In this document: piece by piece, positions 17,599 through 30,232 of the stretch | How the letters are laid out: each line of letters opens with the position of its first letter | Position numbering within the stretch: position 1 is the stretch's first letter | Assembly (NCBI RefSeq): GCF_031846275.1 | Contig: NZ_JAVRIB010000003.1 | Coordinates: forward strand, 62,001-126,000 | Direction of reading: 5' to 3' | Length of the DNA: 64,000 bases | From: Spectribacter hydrogenoxidans | GTDB lineage: Bacteria; Pseudomonadota; Gammaproteobacteria; Nevskiales; Salinisphaeraceae | Notes under the pieces: generated by a model | The model's input: only the letters and a program-made list of their open reading frames with translations | What the model was told of the DNA's origin: nothing | The model's database searches: none | Position numbers and translations under genes: made by a program

Positions 17599-18432
17599 CT
17601 AGAACGTCCGCCGCCGGATGCCCTTCTCCTGCATGATCATGGTGGCGATTTCCTCGATCGACATGTTGGTGGTGTCACTGGAGGGAATGCGCTGACGCTT
17701 GTACAGGCTTTCCGCCTGGCGCAGCTCGAAGCTCACCTGCGGCAGCGAGGCGTACTGGCTGCCCCGCCGCCGCTCGCTGCGGATGTGGTGCAGCCGGTCG
17801 GGCTCGATCGACAGGCCGTAAAGCTTGTCGCGATGCGGCTCCAGGATGCGGGGCAGACGCTGATTCTCGAGATCTTCCGGCGTCAGCGGATAGTTGGCGG
17901 CAAACACCCCGTGCTGCATGGCGAGGTAGATGCTGGCCGGCGTCTTGCCGCAGCGGGAGGGCGCAATCAGGATCACCTGGGCATCCTCGTAGCCGTCCTC
18001 GCCCACGCCGTCGTCATGGTTCAGGGCGTAGTTCATGGCGTCGATGCGGATCTGATAGGTATCGCGGTCGGCGATGCCGTGTGCCCGCCCTTCCCGATGC
18101 ATGGACTTGACGTTGAGTTCACCCTCCAGCTGAGGCACGAACAGATCGAACAGGTCCAGGAACAACGCGTTGGCGCCCCGCAGGATGACCCGTACCTCGT
18201 CGCTGACCGTGGTCGAGAACACGATCGGCTTGAGGCCGCTGCTGCCGGCCACCTGGTCGATGTATTCCACCGCGGCGCGCGCCTTGTCCTCGGAGTTGAT
18301 GAAGGGCAGCGTCGACTGCTTGAACTCGGCTTCATCGAACTGCGTAAGCAGCGTGGCGCCCAGGGTTTCGGCGGTGATTCCGGTGCGATCCGAGAGGAAG
18401 AACACCCAGCGTTTGCCGGTCGCGTCGCTCAT
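17599..18432 (-). CDS. ppsR: PEP synthase regulatory kinase/phosphorylase (PSRP)
   Basis: Bifunctional ADP-dependent kinase and Pi-dependent pyrophosphorylase (DUF299) that inactivates and reactivates PEP synthase by phosphorylating a Thr next to its catalytic His. The 277 aa match the family. The P-loop APSRCGKT is at 157-164; the N-terminus FFLSDRTGITAETLG and the C-terminal RQAESLYKRQRIPSSDTTN are typical. The start is the ATG at 18432, matching the family N-terminus. It diverges from its target ppsA 86 bases away. Confidence 0.96.
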   Translation of the reverse strand: MSDATGKRWVFFLSDRTGITAETLGATLLTQFDEAEFKQSTLPFINSEDKARAAVEYIDQVAGSSGLKPIVFSTTVSDEVRVILRGANALFLDLFDLFVPQLEGELNVKSMHREGRAHGIADRDTYQIRIDAMNYALNHDDGVGEDGYEDAQVILIAPSRCGKTPASIYLAMQHGVFAANYPLTPEDLENQRLPRILEPHRDKLYGLSIEPDRLHHIRSERRRGSQYASLPQVSFELRQAESLYKRQRIPSSDTTNMSIEEIATMIMQEKGIRRRTF

Positions 18433-18470
18433 GGCCTGGCACCGGCCGGACGCACCCGACGCCGACCATG

Positions 18471-18476
18471 TAAAAT
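18471..18476 (+). promoter_or_regulatory. -10 element of ppsA
   Basis: TAAAAT at 18471-18476, preceded directly by TG, in the ppsR-ppsA divergent gap. The -35 is poor. The leader to the ppsA start would be about 35 bases. Confidence 0.4.
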
Positions 18477-18518
18477 GCGCGCCTTTCGACCACATCGCGA
18501 CCCGCGGAGGGTGGAGTT

Positions 18519-20894
<2,376 letters not shown>

Positions 20895-20934
20895 GCGGGA
20901 CGGGCGAACGGTTCAACCGCTTCGCCCCACGTTG

Positions 20935-21798
20935 ATGCGCCAGAACCTGCAGCACGGCGCCGTCTATGCGGTGGCCGGTGCCGCGGCCTTCGCCACCATG
21001 GGCGCGCTGGTCAAGCTGGCAGCGGCCGAGCTCCCCAACCCCATGGTGGTGTTCCTGCGCAATGCCTTCGGGCTGCTGATCCTGCTGCCCTGGCTGTTGC
21101 AACCCGGACTCGAGGGCCTGGCGACCCGCCGCCCCTGGGCCCATCTGCTGCGCGCCGCCGCCGGGCTGACCGCCATGTACTGCTTCTTTTTCGCCATTTC
21201 GCGAATGCAGCTGGCCAATGCGGTGCTGCTCAACTACAGCCAGCCGCTGTTCATTCCGTTCATTGCCTGGCTCTGGCTGGGCGAGCGCCCTGCCCGGCGT
21301 ATCGCGCCCGCGGTGCTGATCGGATTCGTCGGGGTGGCGCTGATTCTCAAGCCCGACGCCGGCCTGGTGTCGCCGGTGGGTCTGATCGGGCTGGCCGCGG
21401 GCGTCCTCGCGGCGGTGGCGATGGTCGCCATCCGCGCCCTGAGCAGCACCGAGCCGGCCACCCGCATCGTGTTCTACTTCACTACCCTGGGCACGCTGAT
21501 TTCGCTGGGGCCGGCCGTCTATCTGTGGCAGTCGCCCTCACCCGGCGCCTGGCTGGCAATGCTGGGAGCCGGCGGCTTTGCCACCCTGGGCCAGATCCTG
21601 CTTACCCGGGCCTACAGCGTGGCGCCGGCCGCGCATGTGGGATCGCTGATCTACGCGGCGGTCATCTTCGCCGGGCTGTGGGGCTGGTGGATCTGGGCGG
21701 AGATTCCGGACCTTTTCAGCCTGGCGGGAACCGTTCTGGTAGTCGCCGCGGCCTGCCTGGTGGTCTTTGCGCGGCGGTCTCAACCCGCCGAGGAGTGA
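20935..21798 (+). CDS. EamA/DMT family transporter
   Basis: Inner-membrane drug/metabolite-type exporter, 287 aa, with ten hydrophobic helices as two EamA repeats. Repeat one spans about 10-140 (FATMGALVKLAAAELP, FLRNAFGL, YSQPLFIPFIAWLWLGERP) and repeat two about 150-280 (LIYAAVIFAGLWGWWIWAE). The substrate is unknown. The TTG just before the ATG is less likely to be the start. It converges with, and overlaps by 19 bases, the GGDEF-EAL gene. Confidence 0.88.
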   Translation: MRQNLQHGAVYAVAGAAAFATMGALVKLAAAELPNPMVVFLRNAFGLLILLPWLLQPGLEGLATRRPWAHLLRAAAGLTAMYCFFFAISRMQLANAVLLNYSQPLFIPFIAWLWLGERPARRIAPAVLIGFVGVALILKPDAGLVSPVGLIGLAAGVLAAVAMVAIRALSSTEPATRIVFYFTTLGTLISLGPAVYLWQSPSPGAWLAMLGAGGFATLGQILLTRAYSVAPAAHVGSLIYAAVIFAGLWGWWIWAEIPDLFSLAGTVLVVAAACLVVFARRSQPAEE

Positions 21799-23420
21799 GA
21801 CTGTGCCGGTTGTTCGATCCATGCCCTGAACGCGTCGACCGGCATCGGCCGGCCGATCAGATAGCCCTGTAACAGATCGCAGCCGATCCCGGCGAGTGCC
21901 TGTGCCTGGGTTTCCTGCTCGATACCCTCGGCCACCACCTGGATGTCCAGCGCATGCGCCAGTTCCACCAGCGCGCGCACGATGGCGAAATCCGTGGATG
22001 AGGTGGTCACGTCGCTGACGAAGGATTTGTCGATCTTGATCTGCGCAACCGGCAATGATTTCAGATAGGCCAGCTGGGAATGTCCGGTGCCGAAATCGTC
22101 GATGGCGACCCCCACACCGGCTGCCTGCAACTGTCCCATCACCGCCCGGCCTGCCGGTTCGTCCGACATCAGCGTCTGCTCCGTGAGCTCCAGCATCAGC
22201 CGGTCGGCGGGTATTGCGCGTTCGGCCAGATATCGAGTCATCAGGTCGGCAAAGCCGGGTTCGGTCAGGGCCCGCCGGGATACATTCACGGACAGCCGCA
22301 GGTCCTGTCCGCACGCCCGCAGATTCGCGGCGATGGTCAGGGCTTCGCGCATCACCCAATCCGACAGCGGCACGATCAAACCGCTGCGCTCGGCCCGGGG
22401 AACGAATTCACCGGGCGGTAGCAGCCCGCGCCGGGGGTGCTGCCATCGCACCAGACATTCCGCGCCCACCAGCCGGCGGGTATCGGCGGTGACGATAGGC
22501 TGCAGGAACAGTAACAGTTCGTCGCGATCGATCGCCGATCGCAGTTCCGCGGTCAGGCTGAGCATTTGCGGGTCCAGCGGCTCGGTACGGGCCTCGTGCA
22601 ACACGAAGTGCCCCCCGGCCCGCTTGGCCTGGTACATGGCCGCCATTGCATGGCCCAGCAGGGACTCTGCATCCAGGCTGTCGCTCGGGTAACTGGCAGC
22701 GCCGATGCTGGCAAAAAGATTCAGGCGATTGTCACCGACGGTGCAGGGGGCGGAGAGGGTACGCGTGGCAGCAGCCGCCAGGTCCGTCAACTGGTCACGA
22801 TCACGCAGCCCGGGCAGCATGACGGCGAAACAATCACCCTCCAGGCGAGCCGACAGCGCGGCATCCGGCATGACGCGTCCCAACCGGCGCGATACCACAC
22901 GCAGAATGTCGTCGCCGGCCGATACACCGAACGCATCGTTGATTTCCCGGAAGCCATCCAGATCCAGCACCAGCAATCCGACGACTGCGGGGCCGTGATC
23001 CGGGGCGGCGAGCAATCGCTCCAGTTCCGCCAGCAAGGCGTTCCGGGTGGCCAGACCGGTCAGTTCGTCGCGATGGGACAGCTGCGCCGCGTGGGCTTCG
23101 AGATACCGCGCCCGGGCACGCAGGGACTCCGTCTGATCCATGACCATGGCGCCGGCCTCGCTGGCCATCACCACGCTCACGTACTGCCCCCAGAAGGCGA
23201 ACACCAGTGGCATGAGGTCCAGCAGCCACAGCGTGGGGGACTGCTGCTGTGCGGCAGCCAGAGTGGCGAGCGAAATGCGGCCGTGGTCGAGCCAGGCGGT
23301 CAGCAGGGTGGCCACGAAAACCGACAGGCAGGCGATGGCCAGGCCGAGATAGGCATGCCGCGACACCCGCGTCCGCAGCACCGCCCGATTTCGTGCGAAC
23401 AACCCGCTGTTGCTGCCCAT
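21780..23420 (-). CDS. membrane GGDEF-EAL protein with degenerate GGDEF site
   Basis: A 546 aa cyclic-di-GMP protein. Two hydrophobic segments (about 25-44 and 64-84) precede a helical linker and a GGDEF domain (about 115-275) whose signature is EGDCF (194-198), lacking the first Gly and the catalytic Glu, so it is probably not a cyclase. The EAL domain (about 290-535) reads ECL at 321-323 but keeps Glu321, Asn379, Glu411, Asp441-Asp442 in DDFGTG, Lys462 and the later AEGIE and QGYLIGRP motifs, so phosphodiesterase activity is likely. The GGDEF part may sense GTP. Its stop lies inside the convergent transporter gene. Confidence 0.92.
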   Translation of the reverse strand: MGSNSGLFARNRAVLRTRVSRHAYLGLAIACLSVFVATLLTAWLDHGRISLATLAAAQQQSPTLWLLDLMPLVFAFWGQYVSVVMASEAGAMVMDQTESLRARARYLEAHAAQLSHRDELTGLATRNALLAELERLLAAPDHGPAVVGLLVLDLDGFREINDAFGVSAGDDILRVVSRRLGRVMPDAALSARLEGDCFAVMLPGLRDRDQLTDLAAAATRTLSAPCTVGDNRLNLFASIGAASYPSDSLDAESLLGHAMAAMYQAKRAGGHFVLHEARTEPLDPQMLSLTAELRSAIDRDELLLFLQPIVTADTRRLVGAECLVRWQHPRRGLLPPGEFVPRAERSGLIVPLSDWVMREALTIAANLRACGQDLRLSVNVSRRALTEPGFADLMTRYLAERAIPADRLMLELTEQTLMSDEPAGRAVMGQLQAAGVGVAIDDFGTGHSQLAYLKSLPVAQIKIDKSFVSDVTTSSTDFAIVRALVELAHALDIQVVAEGIEQETQAQALAGIGCDLLQGYLIGRPMPVDAFRAWIEQPAQSHSSAG

Positions 23421-23450
23421 GGGTCGACGGCCCCCGCCGTGCCGTGCAGT

Positions 23451-24275
23451 TTATGCGCCGATGTTACGCGACCCGGTGCCCGTCTGCTGCATAGCCGGGG
23501 CGGCCAGTGCCCGCCAGACCACGTTTAACATGTCCAGGTGCCCGGCCAATCGTTGATAGGCCGCCGCCGCCTCGGCCGGCGCGCCACGCAGCCCGAATTC
23601 GATCACCCGCCGACCGCTGGCATTGGGCAGGCAGGACAGACGCACTTCGGGATGGGCCGCGATGACGTCGTTCATGGCGTCGATCAGGTCGCTTTCGGCG
23701 GCGTCGCGCGCCTCGAGCCGGTATTCGAGTGCACGTTCGGACGGGGCGTCGCTGGCGTATCGGTAATCCAGCACCCACTCGATCATAGGCCAGGCCATGG
23801 TGGGAAACCCCGGCACGAAATGGTGGCTGCCGAAGGAAAAGCCCGGTACTCGATTCACCGGGTTCGGAATCGGGCTGGCTCCCTCGGGCCAGTTCACCAT
23901 CTGGATGCGCTGCGGGTAGGTGCGCTCGCCGAACACCGCCTCCAGTTCGGCCCGGCCCTCGGGGTGGATCGCCATCGGTACCCCGGCTGCCGCGGCGGCA
24001 CACTGGCGCGTGCGGTCGTCCGGGGTCGCGCCGATGCCGCCGAAGGAGAAGACCACATCACCGCGTGCCAGCGTCCAGCGCAGGGTCTCGGTCAGCCGTT
24101 CGGGGTCATCCCCCACCGTCAGGGACCAGGACAGTTCCAGGCCGCGTTGGTCGAGCAGCTCGATGACCCGGGCCTGGTGTTTGTCCGTGCGCTTGCCGCT
24201 GAGCAGCTCGTCGCCGATCAGCAGGATGCCGAAGGCGGCAGGACTGACCGGATCCGAAGATTTTACCTTCACCAT
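23451..24275 (-). CDS. CinA-like molybdopterin-binding domain protein
   Basis: A 274 aa protein with the MoCF/molybdopterin-binding fold found in the N-terminal half of CinA. Evidence is LLIGDELLSGKRTDKH near the start and VFSFGGIGATPDD, the family glycine-rich loop. The C-terminal nicotinamide-nucleotide amidase domain of full CinA is absent. Biochemical role uncertain; related CinA domains hydrolyse ADP-ribose. The ATG at 24275 was chosen because an earlier in-frame start would translate the repeat at 24282-24356. It is followed 30 bases later by the GGDEF-EAL gene on the same strand. Confidence 0.8.
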   Translation of the reverse strand: MVKVKSSDPVSPAAFGILLIGDELLSGKRTDKHQARVIELLDQRGLELSWSLTVGDDPERLTETLRWTLARGDVVFSFGGIGATPDDRTRQCAAAAAGVPMAIHPEGRAELEAVFGERTYPQRIQMVNWPEGASPIPNPVNRVPGFSFGSHHFVPGFPTMAWPMIEWVLDYRYASDAPSERALEYRLEARDAAESDLIDAMNDVIAAHPEVRLSCLPNASGRRVIEFGLRGAPAEAAAAYQRLAGHLDMLNVVWRALAAPAMQQTGTGSRNIGA

Positions 24276-24281
24276 ATGACC

Positions 24282-24356
24282 TAACCGCGAAGCACGCAAA
24301 GGACGCAAAGGAGTTCCCTTGTTCTTCCTTTGCGTGTCTTCGCGTCCTTTGCGGTT
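24282..24356. repeat. inverted repeat of CGCAAAGG/CGCGAAG units (family B)
   Basis: Two arms of about 30 bases, 24282-24311 and 24327-24356, are imperfect reverse complements built from units such as CACGCAAAGG, GACGCAAAGG and ACCGCGAAG around a 15-base core. It fills the gap between icd and the CinA-like gene; in RNA it would form a long hairpin that could end or protect the icd transcript. Confidence 0.8.
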
Positions 24357-24365
24357 TGCGCGCCC

Positions 24366-26135
<1,770 letters not shown>

Positions 26136-26245
26136 GCGTGCGCACTCCTCCTGGCGTTTATGAATCGTCGCGCGGGGTTGTTGTGCGCCATTCTAACACC
26201 CGCGCCATGACCGCCGGGTGTCGGCTAAGCCGGGATGCATTCACG

Positions 26246-26277
26246 AAAAAACCCGCCGGGCACGTGGCCGGGCGGGT
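26246..26277 (-). terminator. rho-independent terminator after grxD
   Basis: Stem ACCCGCC/GGCGGGT (26251-26257 with 26271-26277) followed in the leftward direction by six U residues. It separates grxD from icd. Confidence 0.85.
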
Positions 26278-26302
26278 TTCGGTAACCTCGAGAAGTGCGA
26301 AA

Positions 26303-26632
26303 TCAGGCCGCGTCGGCGGCCTCCTGCAGCATGGTCTGCAGTTCGCCGGACTTGTACAGGTCGATGATGATGTCCGAACCGCCCACGAGTTCGCCCTTGA
26401 CGAACAGCTGCGGAATCGTCGGCCAGTTGGCGTAGAGTTTCACCCCCTGGCGATAGACTTCCTCGTCCTCGAACACGTTGACGGCCTTGAACGGCACGCC
26501 GCAGATCTTCAGGGCCTCCGCGGCCTGCGCGGAAAAACCGCACTGCGGGAAATCCGGGCTGCCCTTCATGTAGAGCACCACGGGGTTGTTCTCGACTTCC
26601 TGTCGAATGATTTCGAGCGCGTCGCCAGTCAT
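26303..26632 (-). CDS. grxD: monothiol glutaredoxin GrxD
   Basis: A 109 aa monothiol glutaredoxin that carries and transfers [2Fe-2S] clusters. Active motif CGFS in PQCGFSAQ, preceded by VVLYMKGSPDFP; TIPQLFVKGELVGGSDI is the glutathione-binding region. The ATG at 26632 gives the normal family length. A TACAAT at 26669-26674, at the end of hyuB, may be its -10. It ends at a strong terminator before icd. Confidence 0.96.
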   Translation of the reverse strand: MTGDALEIIRQEVENNPVVLYMKGSPDFPQCGFSAQAAEALKICGVPFKAVNVFEDEEVYRQGVKLYANWPTIPQLFVKGELVGGSDIIIDLYKSGELQTMLQEAADAA

Positions 26633-26666
26633 GGGTTGTCGTTTCCGTATCGTGGGACCAACGGCG

Positions 26667-28232
26667 CTATTGTACGCCACCGTCCGGGCAAGCGTGGTCA
26701 TCCGGGCCCCAGCCGCCGCCACCCGGCGAGGCCACGACCAGCCGGTCACCCGCCCCCACTCGGCCCTGACATTTGCCCGGGAGCGCCTGACCGTTGAGGC
26801 GGTTGTCACCCATGGCGCCATCGCCACCGCCGGCCAGGCCCCAGGGGGCGCGCCGGCGCCGCTCGGTCAGCAGGGTGTAACGGGCCGGCCCCAGGAATTC
26901 CAGCTCCCGGAGCAACCCGTCGCCGCCGGGATGCCGACCGCCGCCGCCCGTGCCGCGGCGGATTTCGTAGCGGCGCACGCGCACCGGGAAATGCCGTTCC
27001 AGCACTTCCACCGGCGTATTGCGGGTGTTGGTCATGTGCGCCTGTACTGCCGAGGCGCCCGTCCGAACCGGGCCGCCGCCTAGGCCGCCACCCATGGTTT
27101 CGTAATAGTCCCAGGGCCGCTCGCCCTCGTGCCAGCCCATGGCAAGGTTATTCATGCCTCCGTGGCTGGCGGCGGGAATGCGCTCGGGCAGCGCTTCGGC
27201 CAGCGCCCCCAGTACCGCATCGACGATGCGCTGGCTGGTCTCCACATTACCGGCCGCCACCGCCGCCGGCCGCTGCGCATTGAGCAGGCTGCCGGCCGGT
27301 GCCGAGATATCGATGTCGTGAAACGCGCCGGCGCAACCGGGCAGATCCGCCGGCATTAGGCAGCGAAAGACATACAGGGTGGCGGCGGCCGTAACCGAGA
27401 TGGGGCAGTTGACGTTGCCCGCGGTCTGGCCCGCGCTGCCGGTGAAATCCACCTGCATCGCCCCCTGCCGGGCCCGGATGCGACAGGCAATGGCCAAGTC
27501 GCGGTTGCCCTGGCCATCGTCGTCGAGATGATCGGTGAAGCGGTAGTCGCCGTCCGGAATCGCCGCCAGCGCGCTGGCCGCCAGACGGCGGGCGTACTCG
27601 TTGTAATCGGTCAGCGCCTGCAGGAAGCCGTCCGCCCCCTGGGCATCGATGAGCGCTTGCAGACGCTGCAATCCCACCCGGTTGGCGCTGATCTGGGCGG
27701 AAAAGTCACCGCGCGAGATGGTGGCATCGCGCAGCGGCGCCACCAGCCGGTTGAACACGGCCTCATCGATCCTGTCGTCGCGCAGCAGCCGGGTGGGGGC
27801 AATCACCAACCCCTCCTCGTCCAGCGACGAGGAAAGCGGCATGGAACCGGGGGATTCGGCGCCGATGTCGGCATGATGGGCGCGATTGGCGACAAATGCG
27901 ATCAGCCGGCCGCGGTCGAACAGCGGCGCGATCATGGTCACGTCCGGCAGATGCGTGCCGCCCAGAAACGGATCGTTGAGCACCAGCATGTCGCCGGGCG
28001 CCCAGTCGCGGTCGCTGACGATGCCCCGCATGGCATAGGCCATGCTGCCCAGATGCACCGGGATATGCGCGGCCTGGGCGGAGAGATAGCCGCTGGCATC
28101 GAACACGGCGCAGGAGAAGTCCAGCCGGTCGCGGATGTTGGGCGAAAAGGCGGCGCGCTGGAGCACCGCCCCCATTTCCTCGCATACGGCCCGGATGCGG
28201 TGCGCGAACAGGCTGAGCTCGATCGCCGTCAT
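26667..28232 (-). CDS. hydantoinase B/oxoprolinase family protein
   Basis: Large-type subunit (HyuB) of ATP-dependent hydantoinase, oxoprolinase or acetone-carboxylase-like enzymes; 521 aa as expected. Hallmarks are the N-terminal VLQRAAFSPNIRDRLDFSC, NDPFLGGTHLPDVT, FTGSAGQTAGNVNCP and the Gly-rich C-terminal end (GGGGRHPGGDGLLRE, SPGGGGWG). These enzymes normally need a HyuA partner, usually adjacent or fused, but no HyuA gene is present in this window; downstream is grxD and upstream the divergent superoxide dismutase. HyuA may be encoded elsewhere. Confidence 0.9.
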   Translation of the reverse strand: MTAIELSLFAHRIRAVCEEMGAVLQRAAFSPNIRDRLDFSCAVFDASGYLSAQAAHIPVHLGSMAYAMRGIVSDRDWAPGDMLVLNDPFLGGTHLPDVTMIAPLFDRGRLIAFVANRAHHADIGAESPGSMPLSSSLDEEGLVIAPTRLLRDDRIDEAVFNRLVAPLRDATISRGDFSAQISANRVGLQRLQALIDAQGADGFLQALTDYNEYARRLAASALAAIPDGDYRFTDHLDDDGQGNRDLAIACRIRARQGAMQVDFTGSAGQTAGNVNCPISVTAAATLYVFRCLMPADLPGCAGAFHDIDISAPAGSLLNAQRPAAVAAGNVETSQRIVDAVLGALAEALPERIPAASHGGMNNLAMGWHEGERPWDYYETMGGGLGGGPVRTGASAVQAHMTNTRNTPVEVLERHFPVRVRRYEIRRGTGGGGRHPGGDGLLRELEFLGPARYTLLTERRRRAPWGLAGGGDGAMGDNRLNGQALPGKCQGRVGAGDRLVVASPGGGGWGPDDHACPDGGVQ

Positions 28233-28294
28233 GTCAGTGGGTCCCGACCCGGGGGTGGCTCATGTCATAATCCTGTGTCTGACCCGGCGCACCA

Positions 28295-28322
28295 TTGAAA
28301 TCCCTGCGTTCACCCATAGCAT
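28295..28322 (+). promoter_or_regulatory. putative promoter of the superoxide dismutase gene
   Basis: TTGAAA (28295-28300), 16-base spacer, TAGCAT (28317-28322). The leader would be about 40 bases, ending in GGGGA 6 bases before the ATG. Confidence 0.5.
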
Positions 28323-28370
28323 TGTGGGCGCAGTCGAGACATTCTGTCGATCAAACCAAAGGGGAATTAC

Positions 28371-28976
28371 ATGGCCTTTGAGCTACCCGATCTGCCCTAT
28401 GACTACGATGCGCTCGAGCCGCACATCGACGGTCGGACCATGGAAATCCATTACAACAAGCACCACAACGCCTACCTGACCAAGTTCAAGGCGGCTGTGG
28501 ACAACACCCCGCTGGCCGATCAGAAGCTCGAGGATATCCTCGCCAAGGCCGGCCAGCACGGCGACGCGGTTCGCAACCAGGGCGGTGGTTACTACAACCA
28601 CATCGTCTACTGGGACAGCATGTCGCCCAGCGGCGGCGGCAAGCCCGACGGCAAGCTGGCCAGCGCCATCGACGATTCCTTCGGTTCCTTTGACGAGTTC
28701 AAGGACCAGTTCACCACCGCCGCCACCGGCCTGTTCGGTTCAGGTTTCGTTTGGCTGGTACCCACCGGCGGCAAGCTGGAAATCGTCAAGACCCCGAATC
28801 AGGACAACCCCCTGATGGACGTCGCGCCCGTCCAGGGCACGCCGCTGATGGGGCTGGACGTGTGGGAGCACGCCTTCTACCTCAAGTACCAGAATCGCAA
28901 GCCGGAGTACGTCGAAGCCTGGTGGAACGTCGTCAACTGGGACGGCATTGCCAGGAAGTTCGAACAGGTCGGCTAA
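28371..28976 (+). CDS. sodA: superoxide dismutase, Mn-type
   Basis: Dismutates superoxide. The 201 aa match the Fe/Mn family. Metal ligands are His27, His77, Asp163 and His167 (DVWEHAFY). The second-shell Gln sits at 144 in NQDNPLMD and the helical position carries Gly (RNQGGGYYNH), the arrangement of Mn enzymes; Fe enzymes have the Gln in the other place. A cambialistic enzyme cannot be excluded, and automated names may read sodB. Strong ribosome site GGGGA. A terminator follows before argD. Confidence 0.93.
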   Translation: MAFELPDLPYDYDALEPHIDGRTMEIHYNKHHNAYLTKFKAAVDNTPLADQKLEDILAKAGQHGDAVRNQGGGYYNHIVYWDSMSPSGGGKPDGKLASAIDDSFGSFDEFKDQFTTAATGLFGSGFVWLVPTGGKLEIVKTPNQDNPLMDVAPVQGTPLMGLDVWEHAFYLKYQNRKPEYVEAWWNVVNWDGIARKFEQVG

Positions 28977-29005
28977 CGCCGGCGCCGAGGCTTCCGACGA
29001 TAATC

Positions 29006-29034
29006 GGCCCCGTCGCTGGTGCGGCGGGGCCTTT
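29006..29034 (+). terminator. terminator after the superoxide dismutase gene
   Basis: GGCCCCG (29006-29012) pairs with CGGGGCC (29025-29031), followed by TTTGCGTTT. The U-tract is interrupted, so efficiency is uncertain. Confidence 0.65.
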
Positions 29035-29049
29035 GCGTTTAAAGACACC

Positions 29050-30228
29050 GTGAACGAACCCGATCACCTCATCCCGACCTATGCCCGCCAGCCCCTGGCA
29101 TTCAGCCATGGCGAGGGCGTGTGGCTGACCGATACCGCGGGCAACCGCTACCTGGACGCCCTGGCCGGGATCGCGGTCAGCGCCCTGGGCCATGCCCATC
29201 CGGCCATGGTGCAGGCGCTGCAGGATCAGGCCGCCGGCATTCTGCACACGTCCAATCTCTACCGGATTCCGCATCAGGAAGCACTGGCCGACCGCCTGTG
29301 CGATCTGGCCGGCATGGAAGCAGTGTTCTTCTGCAACAGCGGGGCCGAAGCCAACGAGGCCGCGATCAAGCTGGCCCGGCTGCACGGCCACCGCCAGGGC
29401 ATCGAGGAACCGCGCATCCTGGTCATGGAGGGCGCGTTTCACGGCCGGACACTGGCCAGCTTGGCCGCCACCGGCAACCCGAAGGCGCAAAAGGGATTCG
29501 GCCCCATGCCGGCGGGCTTCGTCCGGGTGCCCTACGGCGACGCGGACGCCGTTGCGGCTCACGCCGACGATCCGAACGTGGTCGCGGTGCTGGTCGAGCC
29601 CATCCAGGGCGAAGGCGGCATCCGCGTGCCGCCGCCCGGTTACCTGCCGGCCCTGCGCCGGTTATGCGACCAACAGGGCTGGCTGCTGATGGCCGACGAG
29701 GTCCAGACCGGCGTGGGCCGCACCGGCAACTGGTTCGCCTATCAGCACGACGCGGTGCAGCCGGATGTCGTGAGCCTGGCCAAGGGGCTGGGCGGCGGCG
29801 TGCCCATCGGCGCCACCCTGGTGGCCGGTCGGGCCACTGCCCTGTTCGGGCCCGGCAGCCACGGCTCCACCTTCGGCGGCAATCCGCTGGCCTGCCGCGC
29901 CGCCCTGGCGGTGATCTCGACCATCGAGGCAGAGGGTCTGACCGCCAACGCCGCCGCCCGCGGCGAGCAGCTGGCCACGGCCTTCCGTGACGGGCTGGCG
30001 AACGGCGACGGCGTGATCACCGTGCGCGGCCGCGGCCTGATGCTCGGCATCGAGCTGGACCGGCCCTGCGCGGTGCTGGTCGAACGGGCACGCGAGGCCG
30101 GCGTGCTGCTCAACGTCACCGCCGAGCGGGTGGTGCGCCTGCTGCCGCCGCTGATTCTCACCGCCGCGGAGGCCGACGACCTGGCCGACCGCGTCACCAA
30201 ACTGATCCGCTCCTTTCTCGCGGAGTAA
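29050..30228 (+). CDS. argD: acetylornithine aminotransferase
   Basis: PLP-dependent class III aminotransferase of arginine synthesis (also able to serve in diaminopimelate synthesis). 392 aa. Signatures are FCNSGAEANEAAIKLAR, EGAFHGRT, LMADEVQTGVGRTG and the PLP lysine Lys245 in LAKGLGGG. The GTG at 29050 was chosen because it gives the family N-terminus (HLIPTYARQPLAF); upstream in-frame sequence is the sodA terminator. It is followed 4 bases later by argF, forming an arginine pair. Confidence 0.95.
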   Translation: MNEPDHLIPTYARQPLAFSHGEGVWLTDTAGNRYLDALAGIAVSALGHAHPAMVQALQDQAAGILHTSNLYRIPHQEALADRLCDLAGMEAVFFCNSGAEANEAAIKLARLHGHRQGIEEPRILVMEGAFHGRTLASLAATGNPKAQKGFGPMPAGFVRVPYGDADAVAAHADDPNVVAVLVEPIQGEGGIRVPPPGYLPALRRLCDQQGWLLMADEVQTGVGRTGNWFAYQHDAVQPDVVSLAKGLGGGVPIGATLVAGRATALFGPGSHGSTFGGNPLACRAALAVISTIEAEGLTANAAARGEQLATAFRDGLANGDGVITVRGRGLMLGIELDRPCAVLVERAREAGVLLNVTAERVVRLLPPLILTAAEADDLADRVTKLIRSFLAE

Positions 30229-30232
30229 CCCC

